A stretch of 5,886 bases of DNA from positions 1 to 5,886 of the forward strand of contig PIVH01000412.1 of the NCBI GenBank assembly GCA_003354225.1, written 5' to 3'. Position numbers and translations under genes: made by a program. Numbering within the stretch: the first letter of the stretch is position 1; every line of letters begins with the position of its first letter. Shown in pieces: positions 1 to 5,886 of this stretch. Source of the DNA: Globobulimina sp. (taxonomy: Eukaryota; Foraminifera; Rotaliida). The notes beneath the pieces are model-generated. The model made no database searches. It was not told the DNA's origin and saw nothing but the letters and a program-made list of their open reading frames with translations.

Positions 1-71
1 TTCTCATCTGCTTCGGCTTGTGCCTGATCTGCGGCGGATGCTTCCCCCTCAACGGGTAGTAAGCAACCCAT
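1..71 (-). CDS. N-terminus of a dually acylated membrane protein, probably a G-protein alpha subunit (partial, runs off the left edge)
   Basis: Reading the minus strand from the ATG at 71-69 gives 23 codons, MGCLLPVEGEASAADQAQAE then ADE, still open at base 1. This ATG is the first in its frame after the upstream stop at 146-144. The start Met-Gly-Cys is the classic signal for N-myristoylation of Gly2 and palmitoylation of Cys3. The spacing of MGC, a leucine, Glu8 and a run of alanines resembles the N-terminal helix of G-alpha i/o-type subunits (family knowledge). Those proteins bind GTP, couple to membrane receptors and sit on the inner face of the plasma membrane. The GTP-binding motifs would lie outside the window, so the family is inferred from the acylation motif and helix composition alone. 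Another MGC-type acylated protein remains possible. The segment is GC-richer than the flanks because it is alanine-rich. Confidence 0.5.
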   Translation of the reverse strand, partial: MGCLLPVEGEASAADQAQAEADE

Positions 72-161
72 TTGCCAGAATAGTATTGTTTGGACTCGCT
101 TTAATAGGCGAACGGCGGCATGATCAGGAGCGAGGTTTAATTTTTAGCATACAAAAACGTT

Positions 162-167
162 TTTATT
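162..167 (-). terminator. Candidate poly(A) signal of the 115-residue minus-strand gene
   Basis: The minus strand reads AATAAA here, 60 bases past the stop codon at 229-227. The position suits a polyadenylation signal for that gene. The base composition makes chance occurrence likely, and the lineage's own signal is unknown. Confidence 0.3.
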
Positions 168-171
168 TCAC

Positions 172-181
172 TTTTTATATA
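172..181 (-). promoter_or_regulatory. Candidate TATA box for the leftmost minus-strand gene
   Basis: On the minus strand this reads TATATAAAAA, about 100 bases upstream of the ATG at 71. It is the best TATA-like string in the 155-base spacer between the two minus-strand genes. AT-rich DNA produces such strings by chance, so it is only a candidate. Confidence 0.25.
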
Positions 182-226
182 CACTGCATAACAATTTATA
201 GACACATAGATAATATTAGTATGATT

Positions 227-574
227 TTACTTGCGTTCATCAAACGCCCATTCATAAATACTTTTACCATTTTTTGAAAACACAACCATCAAATTGGCGT
301 TTTTTTTTCCTAAATAACACTCAAATTCAACAGTCTCATCATTGATTACTTTAATCATTTTATCATATTCCTTTGAAGGATTCGCATAATGCATCTTTCC
401 TAATTCTTTTTGCCATTTTCGTTTTGTAATGGTGTCATTGACGGTTAATATTATTTTTTTTGTGTTTTCTTTCCAATCTGAATCAAATTCCCAATCATGT
501 TTTTTTGCATTTTCTGTATCAGAATAATCATCTTCATCCGATTGAGTTTCTTTAAATTTCGACTCATATGCCAT
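227..574 (-). CDS. Hypothetical protein, 115 residues, acidic N-terminus
   Basis: An intact minus-strand reading frame runs from the ATG at 574-572 to a TAA at 229-227. An in-frame stop at 589-587 makes this ATG the only possible start without an upstream exon. I do not recognise the family. Residues 9-34 are strongly acidic (QSDEDDYSDTEN, then WEFDSDWKEN). Residues 38-115 look like a small folded domain: alternating hydrophobic strands (KKIILTVND, KMIKVINDETVEFECYL, LMVVFSKNGKSIYEWAF) around a basic helix-like stretch (TKRKWQKELGKMHYA). No signal peptide or membrane segment is visible. The varied composition, rich in D, E, K, W and Y, argues for a true gene rather than an antisense shadow, which here would be rich in F, I and L. 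It is divergent from the PEX3-like gene across an 83-base spacer. A missing upstream exon cannot be excluded. Confidence 0.6.
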   Translation of the reverse strand: MAYESKFKETQSDEDDYSDTENAKKHDWEFDSDWKENTKKIILTVNDTITKRKWQKELGKMHYANPSKEYDKMIKVINDETVEFECYLGKKNANLMVVFSKNGKSIYEWAFDERK

Positions 575-657
575 TGCAATGAGTTGTTATGATCAAACAC
601 TAAACATAAATTAAGCTACAACAATTATCACCATACACACTAGACCCACTGTTAAAA
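575..657. promoter_or_regulatory. Short divergent intergenic region, presumed bidirectional promoter
   Basis: Only 83 bases separate the start codons of the minus-strand hypothetical gene and the plus-strand PEX3-like gene. Both 5' untranslated regions and both core promoters must therefore lie here or inside the neighbouring coding regions. No clear TATA box is visible. The plus-strand start is preceded by an A-rich context (gttaaaaATG). Promoter function is inferred from gene layout only. Confidence 0.4.
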
Positions 658-714
658 ATGCACCACGTTGTAGCCTCCATGCACCACGTTGTAGCCTCCA
701 TGCATGTTGTAAGC
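658..714 (+). repeat. 21-base in-frame tandem repeat at the PEX3-like start codon
   Basis: Bases 658-678 and 679-699 are identical (atgcaccacgttgtagcctc plus c), each encoding MHHVVAS. A shortened third copy follows at 700-714 (atgcatgttgtaagc, MHVVS). Every unit begins with an in-frame ATG, so translation could start at any of three sites. The protein core, including the membrane anchor, lies downstream of all three. Confidence 0.9.
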
Positions 715-3010
715 AATTTGACCAATCCAGTCACGACCTACCTATCCAAGCACAAAACCGAAATAAAACTATTGGTCTTATTCGCTGTGGCACGATATGT
801 CCATAAAAAAACACCCAAAATAAAAGAGAAATGGCAAAGTACAGCACCAATAAGAAGCATTGGCCGATTTGCGATGAATCAATATTTTTCAACACCTTCA
901 TCAGCCGAATTAATGCAAGAACAACAGGCAAAATACGATAACTTATACACCAAACATTATTCACGCAATGCCACCACAATTGCATGCAAATTCTCGTTGA
1001 ACTCCATTGAATCATTAATCTCAAACATATTCAATCCCAAAATGAAAATAATCCGCAATCGATTACAAACATTGCCCAAAAACGGTAACACGAAAGAGAA
1101 GAAATACGCGCTATTCAAGGAATTATTTTGTATCGGTGTTTGTCGCTCCATTTGTTTGATTTTTATGAACACATTATATCATATTTTATTACATATTGTC
1201 TTTGCTATGTTTGCGCGAAGGAATTTGTATAAAAAGAAAAACAAAAAACAAACACACAATAACTCCGAAAATATAATGCAATTACAATATAAGAATGAAT
1301 CTGAAGATAAACGCAAATTGTTTGAGATTATAAATATTTTCCATCGCAATGTGACAGGTATTTTGTCAGTCTGTTATTATATTCAATGTTTGTTTGAGTG
1401 CAAGGATATATTTATAAGCATACCGTAATTAAATTAATTATAAACAGAGAATTACGCGGAAATCCTATGCGATAAAATGAATAATATCTTAATAAAACGC
1501 AACGATTATAAGTTAACGCGTGTTTTTGATACGATCGATGACTTAAAATCCATGCTATTTGAAGATATAATATCTGCCTCTTTGGACGCCTACAACTTAT
1601 TGCATCTACGCTCTATGATTGACATTCAGCGCGTATTAACGCAGAAAAAATATAAAACCATGACCAAAGAGGATGACTTTTCTTTTTTTGAAATGTTTTT
1701 TGAATTGAATAACATCACAAAATGCAGTGATTTTAATGTCTTATTCACGCAATGTTTCCGCCAATATATTCAATTTTGGCTGAATGATTTATTAAATAAT
1801 GACATCTTAAAAAATATGCAAACAACGGATATGAAAATGTTGAAGAAAAAATTGCGATATTTAAATATTATGAACTGTATCATTGCCAATTTTGATGCTT
1901 TGATAAAGTTTAAAACGGATGTTGAAAATGGCAAAATTACGCAGTCAAACAATGCAAATGAGGCAGGACCAACTTATGAGAATACATCGGGTGATATTTT
2001 GCTATGGGATACACAGAAAATATGTGAGTTTGTCAATCAGTTTAATCCGTTGCTTGCAAATATTTTGTGTAAATTGGAGATAACTGGCGCTGAATTGGCA
2101 AACTATGATTATTACGATGTGCTACATATTACTCAGTTGCATGAATATTATTTGCCGATGCAATTATGGCAAAGTATTGCATTCCAACTGCAGTTACCCT
2201 GTGTGGTGGATACTAAATTTATTAAAAATAAATATAAACAAAGGAAAACATTACGGAAACGACAGGAAAATATATTGCAAGATATTGAGCGTTTAACTCG
2301 AAAAACACAGGTTTTTGTATTTTTTTTGTTCGAAACTATAAATTATTTTTTGTTGTTTTGTGTAGTTGTTGCAAAATGGTTTGTGTTTGGATGGCATTGA
2401 TGATAAATATAAGGAATTGTCATTGGAATTGGTGCAAAGGGATATCGATGATGAGAGTGATGAGAGTGATGAAGATGTGTTGGGTGATACCATTGGAAAT
2501 GATGTGAATGGATTTGATAAATTCGGAATTTTATTTGAGAAATGGGCAAAGTATGTGTTGCGATGTAATGAGTTTGCAGCGTTGAAAGAGTTTTTGAATA
2601 TTATCAGTGGATTTGATTTGGTGTCATCGAAGGCGGATTATTTTATGAATGTGGGTGGTGAGGAGGATACGTTCGGAATGTTATCAAATATGATGGATGT
2701 TATGGGCGACTTTGATTCGGATGAAAAGAAAAATGAAATGCAACAACATGGAAATCCATTGTTTAAAGCCTGGGAAAATGTGCAGAAGTTTGATTTGAAA
2801 AATAGTGTAAATAATAAATGGAAGTCGTTTACGTCATATTTAAATGGCGAGGAAGATAATGCAGATAATGTAGATGAGGATATTGAGAATGGAGATCGTC
2901 AAAATAATAATATTCGACCCAATGGGAATGAAAAGCAAAGTTTTAGGGATAAGATGAAGACTACATTGACAAAGAATGTATCTAATTTGACCTCTTGGTG
3001 GAATAAATAG
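658..3010 (+). CDS. PEX3: PEX3-like peroxisome biogenesis protein with SAM-like domain and acidic C-terminal extension (3 exons, 735 residues)
   Basis: Join 658-1357, 1448-2310 and 2366-3010; both introns are GT-AG and the frame stays open to TAG. PEX3 is the peroxisomal and ER membrane anchor that binds PEX19 and inserts peroxisomal membrane proteins. Family features in order: a basic-flanked membrane anchor at 31-50 (KHKTEIKLLVLFAVARYVHK); a helix with QAKYDNLYTKHYSRNATTIA at 90-109; a KYALFKEL...CRS...LL region at 149-189, matching the PEX3 pattern of LWxELK, SFTR, a hydrophobic run and a closing Arg; and KCSDFNVLFTQCFRQYIQFW at 325-344, matching the late helix of PEX3. Residues 224-270, which cross intron 1, align without gaps to the equivalent animal PEX3 helices. 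Residues 420-483 look like a SAM domain. Residues 522-735 have an acidic run (DDESDESDED), a helical middle and a basic, Trp-containing end. The length is about twice the usual 370. The PEX3 call is fairly firm; the extension's function is unknown. Confidence 0.75.
1358..1447 (+). other. Intron 1 of the PEX3-like gene (90 nt, phase 1)
   Basis: The donor is ACAG|GTATTT and the acceptor is AAACAG|A. Unspliced, the frame ends at TAA 1426-1428, with two more in-frame stops before the next long frame. Removing exactly 90 bases keeps the frame and makes codon 234 GAG. It joins ...NIFHRNVT to ENYAEILCDKMNNIL..., giving an ungapped PEX3-like helix across the junction. No other nearby GT/AG pair tested gave an open frame. 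Confidence 0.8.
1915..2106 (+). other. SAM-like domain coding segment within the PEX3-like gene (the domain proper is residues 420-483, bases 2005-2196)
   Basis: The coding segment starts with a linker (residues 390-419) rich in N, G and T. It leads into LLWDTQKICEFVNQF, then LCKLEITGAELANYDYYDV, then LHITQLHEYYLPMQLWQSI. This matches the SAM plan: a leading Trp, a VxxWL-like helix, I-x-G-x-x-L, a D-V/L position, and a last amphipathic helix ending IAFQL. SAM domains self-associate or bind other SAM domains or RNA. The match is by pattern only, so 'SAM-like' is the limit of what I claim. The domain continues past this feature to base 2196. Confidence 0.5.
2311..2365 (+). other. Intron 2 of the PEX3-like gene (55 nt, phase 0)
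   Basis: The donor is ACACAG|GTTTTT and the acceptor is TTTTGTGTAG|T, with a T-rich body. Splicing joins ...ERLTRKTQ to LLQNGLCLDG... at a codon boundary and switches to the frame that stays open to 3010. The intron has no stop in the upstream frame. If retained, translation would continue with 29 hydrophobic residues to the TGA at 2398-2400. Confidence 0.8.
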
Positions 3011-3131
3011 CACTCATGATTTCTGAGCTTTTGTTTTCAAATCAAAAACAAGTGTTTCCTGCGAGTGTAGCACAAAAATCCGCTCAGTGAATTTTGAAAA
3101 AACTTTGCCCTGATATCAGAATTAAGTGAAC
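3011..3131 (+). promoter_or_regulatory. Intergenic spacer: PEX3-like 3' end and kelch-like gene promoter
   Basis: These 121 bases hold the 3' end of one gene and the 5' end of the next on the same strand. AATAAA occurs at 3002-3007, overlapping the PEX3-like stop region. A weak AT-rich hairpin is possible, with TTGTTTT at 3031-3037 pairing with AAAACAA at 3045-3051. No open frame or RNA gene is visible. Confidence 0.35.
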
Positions 3132-4187
3132 ATGACCAGCTTCTTTGGTTGGGAGATAGCGCCGAAAGCACCTTATAGCAATATTTTATCAATAACTAAA
3201 GTGAATGATAATGAATTTATGGTTGTATCTTACAGTAGCAACTTTAATGAAACTGCAGGAATATACACATACAACATCAACAACAGATTTTGGACATTAT
3301 TTGACAAAGATGTCGATGGTAAATCAAAAAGAAGTTTATTAACAATGGATAGAATGAGCAATAAAGTTTATATGTTACAACCGCAATGGAACAAATGCTA
3401 CGATGCCTACACAATATGGAATAAAGCGCGTTTACATATAATTGATACAAATCAAGAAAGAATAATCAAGTCATTTGATACAGACTTGGATTTAGGGACT
3501 AATCCGGCTTGTTTGTGTGTCAATGGTATACTGCATGTTATATCTGGCTTAGCCGGCGATTATCATTATATATGGAACAATAAAACATGCAAATTCATCG
3601 AGATTGGTAATAATAAGCATTGGGATGGTCTACAATGCACTGGATTTGCTCACATTTCTTCACAAAACACATTATTATCATTTGGTGGCTATTATAATGA
3701 TGATACAATTTGTAAGACCTTAATCGATGCCATTAATTGGGAGAAACTTGCTATTAAATTACCGATATCAATGGCCCAAAATGGTATTATTGTGACAGAA
3801 GATGATAAATTTATTATTTTCTTTGGCAACGGATTCAATGATACGCAACTAACTGACGAATCTACGAATGACAGCAAGCAAATATACATTTTGAATTGGG
3901 ACACAATGACATTTATGAAAAGTTGGTGTGTAATGCCGGATAAGTTTAATAAAGGCGGTAGCTGTGCGGTGTTAATGTGCAATTTTAAACAGAATTCACT
4001 GCTCATTCCTGGATATGTTCGAAGGATAAATCGTTTTATCCCAAATGATATCATACAAGAATTGATATTATGGGCCACTTATAATGAGATTCATTTATTT
4101 GAATATGATACTGGATGTCATTGGAAAATAAATGTTACTGATATTCTAGCGGCGTGCATCACCATTCCACGCGATACGTATACTTAG
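3132..4187 (+). CDS. Kelch-like beta-propeller protein, 351 residues, single exon
   Basis: The first ATG after the in-frame stop at 3123-3125 is at 3132; the GTG at 3126 is not a plausible start in a eukaryote. The protein shows about six degenerate repeats of roughly 45 residues, each with hydrophobic strands and a late aromatic position: 18-59 (GIYTYNINNRFWTLFD), 66-115 (RLHIIDTN), 125-158 (NGILHVISG), 170-206 (NTLLSFGGYYNDD), 213-265 (KFIIFFGNG...IYILNWDTMTFMKSW) and 273-296 (SLLIPGY). Only one repeat keeps the kelch double Gly (FGG at 184-186). Residues 302-338 form a separate tail, RFIPNDIIQELI then HLFEYDTGCHWKINVTDIL, whose IPxDII start recalls F-box-like helices. Propellers of this kind usually bind partner proteins, for example as substrate adaptors. 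No membrane or signal segment is seen. The fold call is moderate; partner and pathway are unknown. Confidence 0.65.
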   Translation: MTSFFGWEIAPKAPYSNILSITKVNDNEFMVVSYSSNFNETAGIYTYNINNRFWTLFDKDVDGKSKRSLLTMDRMSNKVYMLQPQWNKCYDAYTIWNKARLHIIDTNQERIIKSFDTDLDLGTNPACLCVNGILHVISGLAGDYHYIWNNKTCKFIEIGNNKHWDGLQCTGFAHISSQNTLLSFGGYYNDDTICKTLIDAINWEKLAIKLPISMAQNGIIVTEDDKFIIFFGNGFNDTQLTDESTNDSKQIYILNWDTMTFMKSWCVMPDKFNKGGSCAVLMCNFKQNSLLIPGYVRRINRFIPNDIIQELILWATYNEIHLFEYDTGCHWKINVTDILAACITIPRDTYT

Positions 4188-4447
4188 ACAGTCTCTAAAA
4201 CCTAAATTGTAATTTGAAAATCTTGAAGATATATAGTACTGTACAACTACGCGAGCAAGAACACTTTTAAATTTTTATATATTAATTTTATATTTTTTAT
4301 CGATATCTCCAGCAAGTTACAATTAATTGGTCTGTAATATATTGGCATATCTGAATGAAAGAAAATAAATTTATTTGCATCTTTTTGTTGCCGTCTCGTT
4401 TGAGAAGAATAGTAAGTATTTAAGTATAGATTTTTTTCTGACAAACA
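4188..4447. other. AT-rich intergenic spacer (260 bases), no gene seen
   Basis: This is the longest gene-free stretch in the window. It holds the 3' region of the kelch-like gene and the 5' region of the FYVE gene. AATAAA at about 4364-4369 and several TATATA-like strings (4265-4300, 4336-4342) are candidate signals, none convincing. A perfect GTAAGT donor string at 4412-4417 has no matching acceptor before the FYVE start codon. No tRNA-like or other RNA structure was recognised. Confidence 0.4.
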
Positions 4448-5135
4448 ATGGCATCCCATTTGCGACCGCCTGATGAAAAGTTACACACTCCAGACACGGC
4501 ACAGTTAGACAAAGTGAACCGTGGTGACGAGGTTAAATACAAATTGCATTGACATATTGATATATGTGATTGATTGACCTATTTGACAGAAATGGATGAG
4601 AGATACAGAAACTGATAATTGCAAACGGTGTGATGTCGAATTCAAAACAGTGAAACGGCGGAAACATCATTGCAGAATGTGTGGCTTTATAGTTTGTGAC
4701 AACTGTTCGAGAAATCGTGTGCAATTAAAAAAAAACGGAAAAAAGTCAAGAGTTTGCAATGAATGTTTCAATCAAATAGCTCCCAGACACATGAGGTCAT
4801 ATTCTGCGCGAACGCAGTCTGAGCCTATACTCAAAGACAAATTGAAAGACAAAGAGCATAAATCAATAGTTTATCAATCCACGATCTCTGAACATATGTA
4901 CCTCGATAGAAATGACATAAATATTACTGATCATGACCATAATGATGATATATTTGATAATATCACCTTTGATAAAAATGGAAACAATGATAATTTAAAC
5001 TATAATGGGGAGAAAGTTAGCAATGCAGAAAATGGTTCAAATATAGGAGACACTGAGACATATCCATTTGAATCACCTACACAGCCTTTACTCAGCAACC
5101 AGGAATCGAGATGCTGTGTATGCAACATTTTGTAG
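4448..5135 (+). CDS. FYVE zinc-finger protein with CaaX-like C-terminus (2 exons, 209 residues)
   Basis: Join 4448-4531 and 4590-5135. Exon 1 gives 28 residues (MASHLRPPDEKLHTPDTAQL, then DKVNRGDE); exon 2 begins KWMRDTETDNCKRC. The FYVE finger spans 30-91 and is complete: WxxD (W30-D33), all eight zinc cysteines (39, 42, 56, 59, 64, 67, 84, 87), the basic RKHHCR motif (52-57) and RVC (82-84). These three motifs form the binding pocket for phosphatidylinositol 3-phosphate, so the protein should be recruited to endosomal or vacuolar membranes. Without exon 1 the only usable ATG (4596) lies inside WxxD and loses the Trp, which strongly supports the splice. Residues 92-200 are a polar, Asn/Asp-rich linker, probably disordered. 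The protein ends RCCVCNIL: CNIL has the CaaX layout with Leu last (geranylgeranyl type), and two upstream Cys could be palmitoylated. No effector domain is visible, so its process is unknown. Confidence 0.85.
4532..4589 (+). other. Intron of the FYVE gene (58 nt, phase 0)
   Basis: The donor is GACGAG|GTTAAA and the acceptor is TTTGACAG|A. Read through, exon 1 ends at a TGA inside the intron. Splicing joins codon 28 (GAG) to AAA TGG ATG..., restoring the Trp of the FYVE WxxD motif directly after the junction. Confidence 0.85.
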
Positions 5136-5287
5136 ATATATTTATAAATTCTACAGACTTTATAGTTTTATATGTTGTCTAATGTCGATTAATATATCCT
5201 TGCACAACATATATATATAATGAAGATATTCTCAAGTAAAGTTTTCGAATTCAGAGTTTTCTATACATACTGAATCACTGTAGCATA
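5136..5287. promoter_or_regulatory. Intergenic spacer with TATA-rich run before the TPR-like gene
   Basis: This spacer is 152 bases long. An alternating AT run (atatatatataatga) lies at about 5209-5222, some 70 bases before the next ATG, and could act as a TATA element. ATAAAT-like strings just after the FYVE stop could serve polyadenylation. Both are guesses from position. Confidence 0.3.
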
Positions 5288-5886
5288 ATGACAGTCAATT
5301 TAGTGTTAGATACAAAGGGAGCATTGCCGTCTGATTTGATAGATAATGATAAACTGTCAATGAACAACAAACGACTGCATATTAAGTTTAATTCAAGCAC
5401 ATTCCGTACATTACAAGCAAGAGAATTTACAAAGCAACTTGGTTTCGTTGATAACGACTCAGAGAACAAGAATGAAAGTGATGATGAACCAGAATTTGAT
5501 TTTTTTGCCACAAGATCTGACAATCACACATTCCGTGCAAACCATTCACTGCGTGCAATATCTGACGATGCGAGTGTTCAAAGTGATACATCTGAATTAT
5601 ATCTGAAAGCAGTCAGTTTATATGAAAACAAACATTATGAAGAAAGTGAACGTGTTTTAAAATCCATTTTAAAACATGATGGTCGTCATGAACAAGCTCT
5701 GAAATTATTGGACGGATTATTGGTGCAAAAAAGGCAGAACAATGCAGAGGATTTGTTCAAAAAAACTGTAAATAAAAAATATTCAAAAAAGTCAAAACGA
5801 AAATTTAATTTCAGAGTCGAAACAAAAAAAAAGGGTCATGCTGAAAAAGAGGTTTTTGCACTTGAGCCATGTCAGTTAGAATTTAG
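5288..5886 (+). CDS. 5' part of a gene for a TPR-containing protein of unknown function (at least 199 residues, runs off the right edge)
   Basis: An open frame starts at the first ATG (5288) after an in-frame stop at 5237-5239 and stays open to the last base. Because it has no stop it is easily missed by complete-ORF calling. Residues 1-55 begin MTVNLVLDTKGALPSDLIDN and may form a small folded region. Residues 56-100 are acidic and serine-rich (DNDSENKNESDDEPEFDFF). Residues 101-146 match one tetratricopeptide repeat: ELYLKAVSLYENKHYEESER, then VLKSILKHDGRHEQALKLL, with the typical A/LY...Y..A-like positions and a paired second helix. Residues 158-184 are highly basic (KKYSKKSKRK), possibly a nuclear or RNA-binding stretch. 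TPR hairpins bind partner proteins. With one repeat and no C-terminus visible, no pathway can be named. Confidence 0.65.
   Translation, partial: MTVNLVLDTKGALPSDLIDNDKLSMNNKRLHIKFNSSTFRTLQAREFTKQLGFVDNDSENKNESDDEPEFDFFATRSDNHTFRANHSLRAISDDASVQSDTSELYLKAVSLYENKHYEESERVLKSILKHDGRHEQALKLLDGLLVQKRQNNAEDLFKKTVNKKYSKKSKRKFNFRVETKKKGHAEKEVFALEPCQLEF

Noticed and set aside
20-277. 85-residue plus-strand frame at the left edge
   Set aside because: It is antisense to both minus-strand genes, and its second half is F/I/Y-rich spacer translation.
731-1024. Minus-strand frame antisense to the PEX3-like gene
   Set aside because: Its composition is typical of an antisense shadow, and the plus strand shows family motifs over the same bases.
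957-1172. Second minus-strand frame inside the PEX3-like gene
   Set aside because: Short, overlaps a supported coding region, and has no recognisable motif.
1425-1447. A 23-nt mini-intron, as in ciliates or nucleomorphs
   Set aside because: It has GT and AG ends but shifts the frame and meets a TAA at 1473. The 90-nt intron at 1358-1447 keeps the frame and has a better donor.
2450-2480. Short GATGAGAGT tandem repeat
   Set aside because: It encodes the DESDESDED acidic run in exon 3. It is low-complexity coding sequence rather than a separate element.
658-3010. Three separate plus-strand genes (658-1428, 1477-2400, 2366-3010)
   Set aside because: Joining across two consensus GT-AG introns restores one frame and a continuous PEX3-like order of helices. 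The third frame has no ATG at its start, only TTG, and the second and third overlap.
3692-4078. 128-residue minus-strand frame
   Set aside because: Antisense to the kelch-like gene, whose repeats and tail are clear on the plus strand.
4412-4417. Perfect GTAAGT donor suggesting a 5' UTR intron for the FYVE gene
   Set aside because: No sensible acceptor lies between it and the ATG at 4448, and no upstream coding exon is visible.
4247-4459. 70-residue minus-strand frame starting MGCHC
   Set aside because: The start looks like an acylation signal, but it overlaps FYVE exon 1 antisense and the rest is low-information I/K/N/Y sequence from AT-rich spacer.
5275-5523. 82-residue minus-strand, serine-rich frame
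   Set aside because: Antisense shadow of the TPR-like gene.
1-5886. Bacterial, phage or giant-virus defence or mobile system
   Set aside because: Three spliceosomal-type introns, a PEX3-like peroxin and a FYVE finger point to a eukaryotic nuclear genome. No transposase, integrase, terminal repeats or CRISPR-like repeats were seen.

Overview
This window is nuclear DNA from a compact, AT-rich, unicellular-type eukaryote. Genes sit 80-260 bases apart on both strands. Three short GT-AG introns (90, 55 and 58 nt) can be placed because only their removal restores continuous homology-bearing reading frames. Stop codons used are TAA and TAG, and the standard code fits throughout. The protein types (PEX3-like peroxin, FYVE finger, kelch-like propeller, probable G-alpha N-terminus) are eukaryotic. 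The lineage cannot be fixed from this window; a free-living protist is the best guess, with low confidence.

Layout. The left edge (1-71, minus strand) holds the first 23 codons of a protein starting MGCLL, with a myristoylation/palmitoylation-type N-terminus resembling a heterotrimeric G-protein alpha subunit. Next, on the same strand, is a complete 115-residue gene of unknown function (227-574). An 83-base divergent spacer separates it from a large plus-strand gene (658-3010). When its two introns are removed, that gene encodes a 735-residue PEX3-like peroxisome biogenesis protein. It carries an apparent SAM-like domain and a long acidic C-terminal extension that ordinary PEX3 lacks. Read without splicing, it looks like three unrelated ORFs.

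Downstream on the plus strand are: an intronless gene for a 351-residue kelch-like beta-propeller (3132-4187); a two-exon gene for a 209-residue FYVE-finger protein (4448-5135) whose short first exon restores the WxxD motif when joined, and whose C-terminus (CNIL, preceded by two cysteines) resembles a prenylation site; and the 5' part of a gene with one TPR-like helical hairpin (5288 to beyond the window).

Several products are predicted to act at membranes: PEX3 at peroxisomes/ER, the FYVE protein at PI3P-containing endosomes, and the acylated MGC protein at the plasma membrane. This is not evidence of a shared pathway, because eukaryotic neighbours are usually unrelated and each gene appears to have its own spacer and promoter. 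No mobile element, CRISPR array, tRNA or rRNA was seen. The points most worth checking are the PEX3-SAM architecture and the FYVE-CaaX combination.
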